Source: Marinobacterium nitratireducens
Lineage (GTDB): Bacteria > Pseudomonadota > Gammaproteobacteria > Pseudomonadales > Balneatricaceae
Direction: 5' to 3'
Assembly (NCBI RefSeq): GCF_014645375.1
Contig: NZ_BMLT01000003.1
Coordinates: forward strand, 1-64,000
Length of the DNA: 64,000 bases
A program made the translations under genes and the position numbers. Each line of letters opens with the position of its first letter. Positions within the stretch are counted from its first letter, which is position 1. A model generated the notes under the pieces. The model saw only the letters and a list, made by a program, of their open reading frames with translations. It did not search any database and was not told where the DNA came from. Below, in pieces: positions 11,086-20,962 of the stretch.

Positions 11086-12447
11086 ATGAGCTTCAAGAGA
11101 TCGATTCTCGCAGCTACCGTTACCGCGCTGGCGCTGAACGCCGGCATGGCCATTGCCAAGGTTTCCCCGGAAGAAGCCGCCAAGCTGGGTAACGAATTGA
11201 CCCCGTTCGGCGCCGAGCGCGCAGGCAACGCCGACGGCTCCATCCCCGAGTGGACCGGTGGCCTGACCACCGCCCCGGCCGGCTACACCAAGGGCGGCCA
11301 GCTGGTCGACCCGTTCGCCGACGAAAAGCCGCTGTACACCGTGACCTCGCAGAACCTCGCCGAGTACGGTGATATGCTGTCCGACGGTCAGAAGGCGCTG
11401 TTCGCCAAGTACCCGGACTTCAAAATGAACGTCTACCCGACCCACCGTACCGCTCCGATTCCGGACTGGGTCGCCGAGAACACCAAAACCAACGCGCTCA
11501 ACGCCGAGCTGACCCCGAACGGCAACGGTGTGACCAACGCCTACGGTGGTATCCCGTTCCCGATTCCGCAGAACGGTAACGAAGCGATCTGGAACCACAC
11601 CCTGCGCTGGTACGGCGAAGGCAAGGACGCGACCTACGAGAGCGCCACGATCTACGCCAACGGCTCCCGCGCCGTGACCGCAGGCCACCTGATCGAGACC
11701 TACCCGTACTACTACAAGGACGGTGACATCACCAGTTTCAACGGCAACATCATTCAGCTGCTGCTGGAATACTCGCTGCCGACCCGCCGCAAGGGTGAAG
11801 TGACTCTGGTCCGTGACCCGGTCAACGCCGCCAAGGAACCGCGTCAGGCATGGCAGTACATCCCGGGCCAGCGTCGCGTGCGTCGCGCGCCGACCATCGC
11901 CTTCGATACGCCGGATCCCGGTTCCAACGGTCTGACCACCTATGACCAGGCGTTCATGTTCAACGGCTCGCCGGAACGCTACAACTGGGAACTGATCGGC
12001 AAGAAGGAAATGCTGGTGCCGTACAACTCGTACAAGTTCCTGACCGCCCACGACAAGGGCACCTCCTTCGAGGAACTCTGGCCGACCAACTTCACCAACC
12101 CGGATTTCGAGCGCTGGGAGAAGCACCGCGTATGGGTCGTCGAGGCCACCCTGCGTGAAGACAGCCGCCACATCTACGGCAAGCGTCGCTTCTACCTGGA
12201 CGAGGACTCCTGGTTCGTGCTGATGACCGACATGTACGACGGTCGTGGCGAACTGTGGCGCTACGGTCACTCCCATCCGGTGGTGATGTACGGCAACTCC
12301 GTAATCGCACGTGCCGTCACCAACTACGACCTGCAGTCCGGTGACTACGCGGTCCAGGAGTACGACACCATTCCGTACACCCAGGAAGCGACCAAAGACG
12401 ACAACTTCTACACTCCGCAGAACGTTCGTCAGATGGCCCGCCGCTAA
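11086..12447 (+). CDS. DUF1329-family exported protein
   Basis: A 453-residue DUF1329 protein, a family with a LolA/LolB-like lipid-binding fold expected in the periplasm or outer membrane. The signal peptide is MSFKRSILAATVTALALNAGMAIA. Recognisable conserved segments are LTPFGAERAGNADGSIPEWTGG, GGIPFPIP, RAWQ-like RQAWQYIPGQRRVRRAP and RWEKHRVWVVEATLRE followed by KRRFYLDEDSW. It lies 49 bases after the DUF1302 gene and is surely co-transcribed. The pair probably handles a hydrophobic ligand across the envelope. A strong hairpin follows, so downstream genes may be expressed at a lower level. Confidence 0.92.
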   Translation: MSFKRSILAATVTALALNAGMAIAKVSPEEAAKLGNELTPFGAERAGNADGSIPEWTGGLTTAPAGYTKGGQLVDPFADEKPLYTVTSQNLAEYGDMLSDGQKALFAKYPDFKMNVYPTHRTAPIPDWVAENTKTNALNAELTPNGNGVTNAYGGIPFPIPQNGNEAIWNHTLRWYGEGKDATYESATIYANGSRAVTAGHLIETYPYYYKDGDITSFNGNIIQLLLEYSLPTRRKGEVTLVRDPVNAAKEPRQAWQYIPGQRRVRRAPTIAFDTPDPGSNGLTTYDQAFMFNGSPERYNWELIGKKEMLVPYNSYKFLTAHDKGTSFEELWPTNFTNPDFERWEKHRVWVVEATLREDSRHIYGKRRFYLDEDSWFVLMTDMYDGRGELWRYGHSHPVVMYGNSVIARAVTNYDLQSGDYAVQEYDTIPYTQEATKDDNFYTPQNVRQMARR

Positions 12448-12461
12448 TCGCGGAAATAAGG

Positions 12462-12490
12462 AGACCGGCGCGCAAGCGCCGGTCTTTCCT
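12462..12490 (+). terminator. Intrinsic terminator or attenuator inside the envelope operon
   Basis: Stem AGACCGGCGC (12462-12471) and GCGCCGGTCT (12476-12485) enclose a GCAA loop, followed by TTCCTT. It separates DUF1302-DUF1329 from the YCF48-RND-Usp genes. No new GTCAA pair follows it, so it probably lowers rather than stops downstream expression. Confidence 0.75.
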
Positions 12491-12620
12491 TCCACTATTC
12501 CGCCAGTGCGTTTTATCCAAGCGTATTGCCGGAATAGCGCCAAAACTCTGTTGCCAGTATTCCCAAGTGTGAAGTGCCGGGAAGGTTCCGTCCCACGTTA
12601 ATTTCAAAAAGAAAAATCCT

Positions 12621-13784
12621 ATGAAAATGCGAAATATAGTCCAGTCCGTTATACAACCTCCGCGCCCACCGCGCGCACGCACCAGTCTCAGCATTCTCAT
12701 GGGACTGGCGCTTTCCGGAAGCGCCCTGGCCGGCGATGCCCTGGAAGAGCCGGCCCTGATGTCGCCGCTGGCCGCTCACAGCCTGCTGCTGGATATCGAG
12801 CGGGTCGACGGCAAACTCATTGCCGTCGGCGAGCGCGGCCATATCGTTACCTCCACTGACGAGGGCGGCTCCTGGCAGCAGGCCCCCGTGCCGGTACGCG
12901 TGACGCTGACCAACACCTTCTTCGTCGACGACAGCTACGGCTGGACCGTCGGCCACGACGGTGTGGTACTCAAGACCGAGGACGGCGGCAAAAGCTGGCG
13001 CAAGCTGCTCGACGGCAACGTCGCCAACCAGATCATGCTGGAACACGCCCAGGCGCGCCTGGCCGACTTCGAAGAAACCTACGATGCGGCACCTGAGGAA
13101 CAGCGCGAAGAGATGGAAGGCGAGCTGGAAAGCCGCACCTACATGGCTGACGACGCCCAGGCCTTCACCAACGAGGGCCCCAGCCGTCCGTTCCTGGACC
13201 TGTGGTTCAAGGACCGCAACGAGGGCATCGTAGTCGGCGCCTTCGGCCTGATACTGCACACCACCGACGGCGGTGAAACCTGGCAGGCCTGGTTCGACCG
13301 CATGGAGAACCCCACGCTGTTCCACCTCAACGCCATCAAGCAGATCGGCGATGAACTCTATATCACGGCCGAGGCCGGCACCCTGTTTCGCTCCAGCGAC
13401 TGGGGCCAGAGCTGGGAAATACTGGACAGCCCCTACGACGGCTCGTTTTTCGGCATCACCGGCAACGACCAGGGCCGGATAATCGCCTATGGTCTGCGTG
13501 GCCATGCCTTCCAGTCCGAAGACTGGGGTGACACCTGGGACACCATCGACACCGGCGTGGACGCGAGCTTCTTCAGCGGCACCATGCTTGATGACGGCTC
13601 GGTAGTGCTGGTCGGGGCCGGCGGCATCTCCCTGCACCTGGACGCCGACGGAAATGTCATCGGTACCAGCCGGGATTCGTCCCGCCTGCCGTTGAGCAAG
13701 GTACTCGAGAGCGAAGACAAGGGTTTGCTGATCGCCGGACCACATGGCGTTCATGCCGTTGCTGTTAGTGAAGGTAAAAAATAA
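12621..13784 (+). CDS. YCF48/BNR-repeat beta-propeller protein
   Basis: A 387-residue protein with repeated Asp-box/YCF48 units, for example TSTDEGGSWQQAPVPV, FVDDSYGWTVGHDGVVLKTEDGGKSWRKL, GLILHTTDGGETWQAW, RSSDWGQSWEIL and QSEDWGDTWDTI. This predicts a beta-propeller related to photosystem II assembly factor Ycf48. The N-terminus (ILMGLALSGSALAGD) looks like a signal peptide preceded by a long basic stretch, so the product is probably periplasmic. It overlaps the RND gene (TAATG), indicating translational coupling. YCF48-RND pairs next to DUF1302/1329 recur in proteobacteria; I infer a periplasmic partner of the RND protein. Confidence 0.88.
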   Translation: MKMRNIVQSVIQPPRPPRARTSLSILMGLALSGSALAGDALEEPALMSPLAAHSLLLDIERVDGKLIAVGERGHIVTSTDEGGSWQQAPVPVRVTLTNTFFVDDSYGWTVGHDGVVLKTEDGGKSWRKLLDGNVANQIMLEHAQARLADFEETYDAAPEEQREEMEGELESRTYMADDAQAFTNEGPSRPFLDLWFKDRNEGIVVGAFGLILHTTDGGETWQAWFDRMENPTLFHLNAIKQIGDELYITAEAGTLFRSSDWGQSWEILDSPYDGSFFGITGNDQGRIIAYGLRGHAFQSEDWGDTWDTIDTGVDASFFSGTMLDDGSVVLVGAGGISLHLDADGNVIGTSRDSSRLPLSKVLESEDKGLLIAGPHGVHAVAVSEGKK

Positions 13785-16207
13785 TGAAAAAGACGAACAA
13801 ACCGATGGAAACCGGCCTCTCGGGCGCCGAATCCGTCATCGAACGCATATTCTTCAACCACCGACCGCTGCTGATCGTACTGATGGCGGCACTGACGCTG
13901 TTCTTCGGCTATCAGGCCAGCACCATCAAGCCGGAAGCCAGCTTCGAGAAGATGATCCCGGCGTCACACCCCTATATCGCCAACTACATCCAGCACAAGG
14001 ATGACCTGGCGGGCCTGGGCAACGCCATCCGTATCTCGGTCGAGCACACCGAGGGCGACATCTTCGACAAGGATTTCCAGCAGACGCTGCAGCAGATCCA
14101 CGACGAAGTGTTCTACATCCCCGGCGTCGACCGTGCCAACCTGATCTCGATCTGGGCATCGGGCGTGCGCTGGAACGAAGTCACCGAGGAAGGTCTGACC
14201 GGCGGTCCTGTCATTGCCGATACCTATGACGGCTCCCCGGAAGAGCTTGAAAAGCTCAAGACCAATATCCTGAAGTCGGGTCGTATCGGCTCGCTGGTCG
14301 CCAACGACTTCAAGTCCGCCGTTGTCTACGCGCCGCTGCTGGACAAGAACCCGGAAACCGGTCTGCCGATCGACTACCAGGAGTTCTCCAGCCAGCTCGA
14401 AGAACTGATCCGCGACAAGTACGAAAGCGACAGCGTCAAGGTCCATATCACCGGCTTCGCCAAGGTCGTCGGCGACCTCATCGACGGCGCCAGCCAGGTG
14501 GCGGTGTTCTTCGCCATGGCTCTGGTCATCACTCTGGTGCTGCTGTACGCCTACTCGCGCTGCATGCGCAGCTCGGTGGTACCGCTGCTGTGTTCCGTGA
14601 TCGCAGTGATCTGGCAGCTGGGCCTGCTGAAAACCCTGGGCTACGGTCTTGACCCCTACTCCATGCTGGTCCCGTTCCTGGTGTTCGCCATCGGCGTCAG
14701 CCACGGTGTGCAGATCATCAACGCCATCGGCCACGAAAGCGCCAAGGGCGCGGGCAAGGAACTGGCCGCACGGCTGGCATTCCGCGCGCTGTACGTCCCG
14801 GGCATCATCGCCCTGATCAGCGACGGCGTCGGCTTCGCCACCCTGATGGTCATCAACATCGAAGTCATCCAGGACCTGGCCGTTGCCGCCAGCATGGGTG
14901 TTGCCGTTATCATCCTCACCAACCTGGTACTGCTGCCGGTTCTGATGTCCTACACCGGCGTCAGCCAGAAGTCGGTCAAGAAGCAGCAGCATATCGAAGA
15001 GCACGGCAAGCACCCGATTTGGAACCTGCTGTCGGGCTTCACCCAGCGTCCGCAGGCCGCGCTGCTGATTCTGGTCGCCCTGGGTCTGACCGCCATGGGT
15101 CTTTACCAGAGCCAGGACCTGAAGGTCGGCGACCTGGATGCCGGCGCCCCGGAACTGCGTCCGGATTCGCGCTACAACCTGGATAACGCCTTCATCAACG
15201 AAAACTACTCCACCAGCACCGACATCTTCGTGGTGATGGTGCAGACCGCCAAGGACAAGTGCTCCAACTACCAGACCCTGGATACCGTCGATCAGCTGCA
15301 GTGGCGCCTCAAGCAGCTGCCGGGTGTGCAGTCCGCCAACTCGCTGGTCAACGTGACCAAGCAGACCATGAGCGGCTACAACGAAGGCAACATCAAGTGG
15401 CTGGGCCTGAACCGCAACCAGAACCTGCTGAACCAGGCCTCCATCGGCGCGCCGCGCGGCAGCTTCAACGCCGACTGCAGCCTGATGCCGGTGTTCGTGT
15501 ACCTGAACGACCACAAGGCCGAAACGCTCGACAGCGTGGTTAACGAAGTCGAAGCCTTTGCCGCCCAGTACAACAGCGACGACATCACCATCAAGTTGGC
15601 GGCCGGTAACGCCGGTATCGAAGCGGCGACCAACATCGTCATCTCGAAAGCGCAGTACGAAATGCTGATCTGGGTCTACTCGGTAGTCGGTATTCTCTGT
15701 CTGATTACCTTCCGCTCGGTACGGACCGTGCTCTGCATCCTGCTGCCGCTGGCACTGACCTCGCTGCTCTGCCAGGCCCTGATGGCGCGCCTCGGCATCG
15801 GCGTCAAGGTCGCGACCCTGCCGGTCATCGCGCTGGGTGTCGGTATCGGTGTCGACTACGGTATCTATATCTACAGCAAGCTGGAAACCTACCTGAAGTC
15901 CGGCTATAGCTTGAGGGACGCCTATTTCAACACCCTGAAGACCACCGGCAAGGCCGTTGCCTTCACCGGCCTTACCCTGGGCATCGGTGTCGGCACCTGG
16001 TACTGGTCGCCGATCAAGTTCCAGGCCGATATGGGCATCCTGCTGACCTTCATGTTCGTATGGAACATGGTCGGCGCACTGGTCTTCCTGCCGGCGCTGG
16101 CGAGCTTCCTGATCAAGCGCAAGCCGGTCGCGTCCGAGAAATCCGACGCAGGCTCCGAAGGTTCCAAGCACAACGACAAAGCAGAAGCGAAGGTATCCCA
16201 TGCATGA
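13784..16207 (+). CDS. RND/MMPL-family exporter
   Basis: An 807-residue RND-superfamily protein of the MMPL type, with two six-helix halves. A first transmembrane helix near residues 25-45 precedes a large periplasmic loop. Helices cluster around VAVFFAMALVITLVLLYAYSRC and SMLVPFLVFAIGVSHGVQIINA, and again near MLIWVYSVVGILCLITFRSV and VATLPVIALGVGIGVDYGIYI. The last 25 residues are a charged, soluble tail. MMPL proteins move lipids and hydrophobic compounds. The start codon overlaps the stop of the YCF48 gene and the end overlaps the Usp gene, so all three are coupled. The direction of transport and substrate are unknown. Confidence 0.92.
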   Translation: MKKTNKPMETGLSGAESVIERIFFNHRPLLIVLMAALTLFFGYQASTIKPEASFEKMIPASHPYIANYIQHKDDLAGLGNAIRISVEHTEGDIFDKDFQQTLQQIHDEVFYIPGVDRANLISIWASGVRWNEVTEEGLTGGPVIADTYDGSPEELEKLKTNILKSGRIGSLVANDFKSAVVYAPLLDKNPETGLPIDYQEFSSQLEELIRDKYESDSVKVHITGFAKVVGDLIDGASQVAVFFAMALVITLVLLYAYSRCMRSSVVPLLCSVIAVIWQLGLLKTLGYGLDPYSMLVPFLVFAIGVSHGVQIINAIGHESAKGAGKELAARLAFRALYVPGIIALISDGVGFATLMVINIEVIQDLAVAASMGVAVIILTNLVLLPVLMSYTGVSQKSVKKQQHIEEHGKHPIWNLLSGFTQRPQAALLILVALGLTAMGLYQSQDLKVGDLDAGAPELRPDSRYNLDNAFINENYSTSTDIFVVMVQTAKDKCSNYQTLDTVDQLQWRLKQLPGVQSANSLVNVTKQTMSGYNEGNIKWLGLNRNQNLLNQASIGAPRGSFNADCSLMPVFVYLNDHKAETLDSVVNEVEAFAAQYNSDDITIKLAAGNAGIEAATNIVISKAQYEMLIWVYSVVGILCLITFRSVRTVLCILLPLALTSLLCQALMARLGIGVKVATLPVIALGVGIGVDYGIYIYSKLETYLKSGYSLRDAYFNTLKTTGKAVAFTGLTLGIGVGTWYWSPIKFQADMGILLTFMFVWNMVGALVFLPALASFLIKRKPVASEKSDAGSEGSKHNDKAEAKVSHA

Positions 16208-17033
16208 GTTCAGGCATCTGCTGGCGGTACTGAATACCGCCAGCACCCATCAGGTGGCGCTGCAGCGTGCAGCGCGCCTGGCGCGCAAGAATAATGGCAA
16301 GGTCACTGCATTGCTCCCGGCCGGCGATACCGCCGCCGGGGTACGCGAAGCCATCGAGGCGCAACTCGAACAGCTGAAATCCGACGGGCTCGAGGCCACA
16401 CTGGAGGTCAGCAGCGAGAAAGACGTACTGCGCGCGGTACTGCTGACCCAGCACCAGCACGCCTTCGATCTTGCCGTGAAGGAGCCGCAGCCGCACACCC
16501 TGGCCGACGAAGTCTTCACCTCGCTCGACTGGAAGCTGCTGCGCAGCACCCGCAGCCCGGTGCTGCTGGTTCGCTCGGACGCCCATGGCGCCAATGCGCC
16601 GGTGCTGGCCGCAGTGGAGGCTCACCCCTCCGACGAGGAGCACCGGGAACTGAACCAGGACATTCTCGACGATGCGCAGTGGCTGGCCGCTCGCCTGGAA
16701 GCACCGCTGCACCTGTTCAGCGCCCATCCGGCGCCGATGCAGGATCCCATGCATCCGGACCAGGACCTGAACGCGCTGGCCCGTGAATTTCGCGCTGCCT
16801 GCCTGGAGCTCGGAGCGGGCCACGGGATCCCCGAATCACAGGTGCACGTCGCCAGCGGCCCTGCCGAACTGCTGATCCCGCAGAGCGCCGACAGCCTCGA
16901 CGCTCAGCTGGTGGTACTCGGCACCGTGGCACGCACCGGCCTGCGCGGCGTGCTGCTGGGCAACACCGCCGAGCAGGTCCTGGAAAAGGTCCATACCGAC
17001 GTTCTGGTGATTCCGCCGCGGCGCAGCGCGTAA
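16200..17033 (+). CDS. Tandem universal stress protein (UspE-like)
   Basis: A 277-residue cytoplasmic protein with two Usp domains. The second keeps the nucleotide-binding signature G-x2-G-x9-G-(S/T) in the segment VVLGTVARTGLRGVLLGNTA. The first domain (HEFRHLLAVLNTASTHQVALQRAARLARK) is more divergent. The start overlaps the RND stop by eight bases, so expression is coupled to the exporter. That a stress protein is tied into a transport operon suggests protection from, or sensing of, a membrane-active substrate; this is inference. A modest hairpin follows at 17050-17081. Confidence 0.88.
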   Translation: MHEFRHLLAVLNTASTHQVALQRAARLARKNNGKVTALLPAGDTAAGVREAIEAQLEQLKSDGLEATLEVSSEKDVLRAVLLTQHQHAFDLAVKEPQPHTLADEVFTSLDWKLLRSTRSPVLLVRSDAHGANAPVLAAVEAHPSDEEHRELNQDILDDAQWLAARLEAPLHLFSAHPAPMQDPMHPDQDLNALAREFRAACLELGAGHGIPESQVHVASGPAELLIPQSADSLDAQLVVLGTVARTGLRGVLLGNTAEQVLEKVHTDVLVIPPRRSA

Positions 17034-17049
17034 CACGTTTCGCGCAGCG

Positions 17050-17092
17050 AACAGCGGCCCCGGCTTGAACGGTCCGCTGTTGCTTCTCTGGA
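17050..17092 (+). terminator. Probable terminator after the envelope operon
   Basis: AACAGCGG (17050-17057) pairs with CCGCTGTT (17074-17081) around a 16-base loop and is followed by GCTTCTCT. The stem is moderate and the T-run interrupted. It separates the Usp gene from the promoter region of the oxidoreductase. Confidence 0.45.
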
Positions 17093-17265
17093 TTGCCAAC
17101 GATTCCGGCGCCCGGGTCCCCGACCCTGGCGCCGGAGTCATTTCAGGGCCGAGGATTCATTCCGGGCCACCGCCTTTCGAGCCCGTCGCTCAAAACTTCC
17201 GCTGCCTCCCGGGCCGTCCCGCCCCTACTGCTACGCGACATTCCGGCGCCCCGCATCATTCGCAA

Positions 17266-17332
17266 AATGTCAATTGCCGTTGCATTACTGTCAAGCCGGC
17301 GGCCGCTGTAAACGGGATAGTAGCACTATACT
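17266..17332 (+). promoter_or_regulatory. GTCAA direct-repeat pair and promoter of the 2-oxoacid oxidoreductase gene
   Basis: AATGTCAATTG (core at 17269) and CTGTCAAGCCGG (core at 17290) are 21 bp apart, matching the distal and proximal half-sites of the shared motif. TATACT at 17327-17332 is a candidate -10 element. The gene starts at 17401. Confidence 0.7.
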
Positions 17333-17400
17333 CAGTAACAACCTTGGCCACAGTCCGGCAGGCCCGCTGCCCCGGTTCCAACGATAAGAAAAGGTTCGCA

Positions 17401-20400
17401 ATGAAATTAAAAGACGTTTCACTGAACGACAAGTACACCAAGGAGTCAGGTACCGTCTACATGACCGGTAACCAGGCACTGGTGCGCCTGCCGCTGCTGC
17501 AGAAGCAGCGCGATGTCGCTGCCGGTATCAATACCGCCGGCTATATCACCGGTTACCGCGGCTCGCCGATCGGCACCTACGATATGGAACTCTCGCGCGC
17601 CAAAAAACTGCTCGAGGAACATGACGTCGTATTCCAGCCGGGTGTCAACGAGGAACTCGCGATGACATCCGTCTGGGGCACCCAGCAGATCGAATCCGAG
17701 GAGACCAAGAAGTTCGACGGCGTCTTCTCCATCTGGTACGGCAAGGGCCCGGGCGTTTTCCGTGCCGGTGACGCCATCAAGCACGGCAGCTTCTTCGGCG
17801 CCTCCCGCCAGGGCGGCGTGCTGATGCTCGCCGGTGACGACCACGTCGCCAAGTCGTCCACCATTGCACACTTCTCCGACCCGGAGATGATGGCCCACGG
17901 CTCCCCGATTCTGTATCCGTCGAACATCCAGGAAGTGATCGACTACGGTCTGATCGGCTTCGCGCTGTCGCGTTATTCCGGTGCCTGGGTCACCCTCAAG
18001 GTGGTCAACGAAACCGTTGAAGGCACCGCCACCGTCGATCTGGACCCGGCGCTGTCCGTGACCCGCGAGCCCGAAGGGCTGGAAATCCCGCCCGAAGCAC
18101 ACTTCGTGCCGCCGACCGGCGGTCTCGGCCCGGCCGCCACCGCCGAGCGCATGGCTTACAGCGGCCGTATCCCGCTGATCAAGGCCTTCGCTCGCCTGAA
18201 CAAACTCGACCGCATCACCCTGGAAGCGCCGCAGCGCAAACTCGGCATCGTCACCAGCGGCAAGGTCTACCAGGACCTGCTGCGCGCCATGCAGCTGATG
18301 GGCATCGACGAAGACAAGGCCCGTTCCATGGGCATCAGCATCTACAAGGTCGCCATGACCTGGCCGCTCGAAGATCAGGGCATGGCCGAGTTCGCCGAAG
18401 GTCAGGACGAGCTGCTGGTACTGGAAGAAAAGCTGCCGCTGCTGGAAAACCAGATCGCCGATCAGCTTTTCAACTGGCCGGCCGAAAAGCGCCCGCGCCT
18501 CATCGGCAAGCGCGATGAGCACGGTCTGCAGATCCAGAAGACCTACGGCGCCATCTACCCGGACGAAGTCGTTGTATTGCTGCGCGACCGCCTGGCGGCC
18601 CTGGGCATGCTCGACGACGCCACCCGCGACAACGCCGACAAGTATCTCGCCACCATCACCGGCGGCTGCGGCGCCATCATCCCGAGCCTGGTGCGCATTC
18701 CGTACTTCTGCTCCGGCTGCCCGCACAACACCTCCACCAAGGTGCCGGAAGGCTCCAAGGCGATGGCCGGTATCGGCTGTCACGCCATGGCGGGATTCAT
18801 GAACCGCAACACCACCTTCCCCACCCAGATGGGCGGTGAAGGCCACAACTGGGTAGGCCTGTCGCACTTCGTCGGCGACAAGCACCGCTTCCAGAACCTC
18901 GGTGACGGTACCTACCACCACTCCGGTCTGCTGGCGATTCATGCGGCGGTTTCGCAAAAAGCCAACATCACCTACAAGATCCTGTACAACGACGCCGTCG
19001 CCATGACCGGCGGTCAGGAAGCCGAAGGCCACCTAACGCCGCAGCAGATCAGCGAGCAGGTCACGGCGCTGGGCGCCAAGCGCGTGGTGGTCACCACCGA
19101 CGATCCGGAACGCTACGAGGATCTGCCGGCGTTTGCCCGCGGTGTCGAGATTTTCCACCGCCGCGAACTCGAGCGCCTGCAGCTCGAACTGCGCGAGACC
19201 AAGGGCGTCACCGTCCTGATTCACGATCAGACCTGCGCCGCCGAGAAGCGTCGCCGTCGCAAGCGCGGCAAGTTCCCGGATCCGGACAAGCGCCTGTTCA
19301 TCAACGACCAGGTCTGCGAAGCCTGCGGCGACTGCTCGGTACAGGCCAACTGCGTGAGCCTGCAGACCCGCAAGACCGAGTTCGGCAACAAGCGCAAGAT
19401 CGACCAGTCGACCTGTAACAAGGACTACCGCTGCGTCGACGGCTTCTGCCCGTCCTTCGTCACCGTGCTCGGCGGCAAGCTGCGTAAGGCCGAAACCGCA
19501 AACCTCGGCAACAGCCTGTTCGAGGGTCTGCCGACGCCTGCACGCGCCGAGTTCGACGACGTCTTCGCCATCATGATCAACGGTATCGGCGGTACCGGCG
19601 TCGTCACCATCGGTGCGGTACTGGGTATGGCCGCGCACCTGGAAGACAAGTCGATCTCCATCTACGACCAGACCGGCTTCGCCCAGAAAGGCGGCGCGGT
19701 ACAGAGCCACCTGCGCATCGGTCACCGTCAGAAGGACATCACCAGCCTGCCGATCGGCCCGGCCGACGCCGACCTGATCATTGGCTGCGACCTGGTGGTC
19801 ACCGCCAGCGAGAGCTCGATGCGTTCCATCCGCCGCGGCGAAACCAAGGCGGTGGTCAACACCGACCCGGTCGCCACGGCGGCGCTGCAGCTGGTACGCG
19901 ATTTCGAACTGCCGTCATCGGCGCTGGTCAAGGGTCTTGCCGACGTGCTTGGCGACGACCTGGCTACCATCGATGCGACCAAGATCGCCAACGCCCTCAC
20001 CGGCAACAGCATTGCCTCCAACATGTTCCTGGTCGGTTTCGCCTTCCAGAAAGGCTGGCTGCCGCTGAGCGAGGAGGCCATCCTCAAGGCGATCGAGATC
20101 AACGGCGTGTCGATCCCGTTCAACCAGGGCGCCTTCCAGCTGGGCCGTGTTGCGGCGCATGACATCAACCGCATCACCAAACTGATCGAAGACCAGCTCA
20201 ACGCCGGCAAGCCGGACGTCGCCGAAACGCCGGCAGCCGCTCTTGCCCGTCGCGTCGAGCACCTGACCGCCTACCAGAACAAGGCCTATGCCGATCGTTA
20301 CCTGGACCTGGTCAACCGTGTACGCCAGATCGAAGAGCAGAAAATGCCCGGCCAGAGCGCGCTGACCGACGCGGTGACGCGCAACTACTTCAAGCTCATG

Positions 20401-20910
20401 GCCTACAAGGACGAGTACGAAGTCGCGCGCCTGTACACCGACGGCAAGTTCGTCGAAAGCCTGAAGCAGCAGTTCGATGGCGACTTCAAGCTGAAGTTCA
20501 ACCTGGCGCCGCCGCTGCTGAGCAAGCGTGACCCCGTCACCGGTCACCTGCGCAAGAAGGAATTCGGCCCCTGGGTCTTCAAGGCCTTCGGCGTCCTGGC
20601 CAAGCTCAAGGGCCTGCGCGGCACCGCCTTCGACATCTTCGGCTACACCGATGAGCGCAAGATGGAGCGCCAGCTGATCGTCGACTACCGCGAGACTGTC
20701 GAATCGCTGCTGTCGCAGCTGACCGCCGGCAACTACGACCTTGCGGTCAAGATCGCTGAACTGCCGATGGATATCCGCGGCTACGGTCACGTCAAGGAAG
20801 CGGCGGTGGAGAAAGCGGCAGCGCAGAAGCAGCAGCTGCTCGATGCCTTCACCAACTCCCGGAACAAGATCGCCTCCGACAAGGGCGAACTGTTCTACGA
20901 GGCCAGCTAA
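17401..20910 (+). CDS. Indolepyruvate-type 2-oxoacid:ferredoxin oxidoreductase, fused subunits
   Basis: A 1169-residue fused enzyme that oxidatively decarboxylates a 2-oxoacid to acyl-CoA, passing electrons to ferredoxin. The N-terminal pyrimidine-binding part includes ITGYRGSPIGTYD and FQPGVNEELA. The thiamine diphosphate part has CSGCPHNTSTKVPEGSKA near residue 437 and YKILYNDAVAMTGGQ. Iron-sulfur cysteines occur in VCEACGDCSVQANC near 638 and CNKDYRCVDGFC. The gamma-type domain begins at MINGIGGTGVVTIGAVLGMA near 725. I chose the ATG at 17401 with AAAAGG upstream; the frame is open upstream but unrelated. Family members act on indolepyruvate, phenylpyruvate or branched 2-oxoacids. The regulatory motif ties it to the alcohol/hydroxyacid genes further on. 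Confidence 0.92.
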   Translation: MKLKDVSLNDKYTKESGTVYMTGNQALVRLPLLQKQRDVAAGINTAGYITGYRGSPIGTYDMELSRAKKLLEEHDVVFQPGVNEELAMTSVWGTQQIESEETKKFDGVFSIWYGKGPGVFRAGDAIKHGSFFGASRQGGVLMLAGDDHVAKSSTIAHFSDPEMMAHGSPILYPSNIQEVIDYGLIGFALSRYSGAWVTLKVVNETVEGTATVDLDPALSVTREPEGLEIPPEAHFVPPTGGLGPAATAERMAYSGRIPLIKAFARLNKLDRITLEAPQRKLGIVTSGKVYQDLLRAMQLMGIDEDKARSMGISIYKVAMTWPLEDQGMAEFAEGQDELLVLEEKLPLLENQIADQLFNWPAEKRPRLIGKRDEHGLQIQKTYGAIYPDEVVVLLRDRLAALGMLDDATRDNADKYLATITGGCGAIIPSLVRIPYFCSGCPHNTSTKVPEGSKAMAGIGCHAMAGFMNRNTTFPTQMGGEGHNWVGLSHFVGDKHRFQNLGDGTYHHSGLLAIHAAVSQKANITYKILYNDAVAMTGGQEAEGHLTPQQISEQVTALGAKRVVVTTDDPERYEDLPAFARGVEIFHRRELERLQLELRETKGVTVLIHDQTCAAEKRRRRKRGKFPDPDKRLFINDQVCEACGDCSVQANCVSLQTRKTEFGNKRKIDQSTCNKDYRCVDGFCPSFVTVLGGKLRKAETANLGNSLFEGLPTPARAEFDDVFAIMINGIGGTGVVTIGAVLGMAAHLEDKSISIYDQTGFAQKGGAVQSHLRIGHRQKDITSLPIGPADADLIIGCDLVVTASESSMRSIRRGETKAVVNTDPVATAALQLVRDFELPSSALVKGLADVLGDDLATIDATKIANALTGNSIASNMFLVGFAFQKGWLPLSEEAILKAIEINGVSIPFNQGAFQLGRVAAHDINRITKLIEDQLNAGKPDVAETPAAALARRVEHLTAYQNKAYADRYLDLVNRVRQIEEQKMPGQSALTDAVTRNYFKLMAYKDEYEVARLYTDGKFVESLKQQFDGDFKLKFNLAPPLLSKRDPVTGHLRKKEFGPWVFKAFGVLAKLKGLRGTAFDIFGYTDERKMERQLIVDYRETVESLLSQLTAGNYDLAVKIAELPMDIRGYGHVKEAAVEKAAAQKQQLLDAFTNSRNKIASDKGELFYEAS

Positions 20911-20918
20911 GCCGACCG

Positions 20919-20962
20919 CGCCCGGTGCCATCCTAGATGGCCACCGGGCGTCTGTCCGTTTG
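20919..20962 (+). terminator. Terminator after the oxidoreductase gene
   Basis: CGCCCGGTG-CCAT (20919-20931) pairs with ATGG-CCACCGGGCG (20937-20950) with a small loop, followed by TCTGTCCGTTTGT. Confidence 0.75.

Noticed and set aside
17065-17400. N-terminal extension of 112 residues on the 2-oxoacid oxidoreductase
   Set aside because: It would run through the terminator, operator and promoter and has no family likeness; the ATG at 17401 has a good ribosome site.
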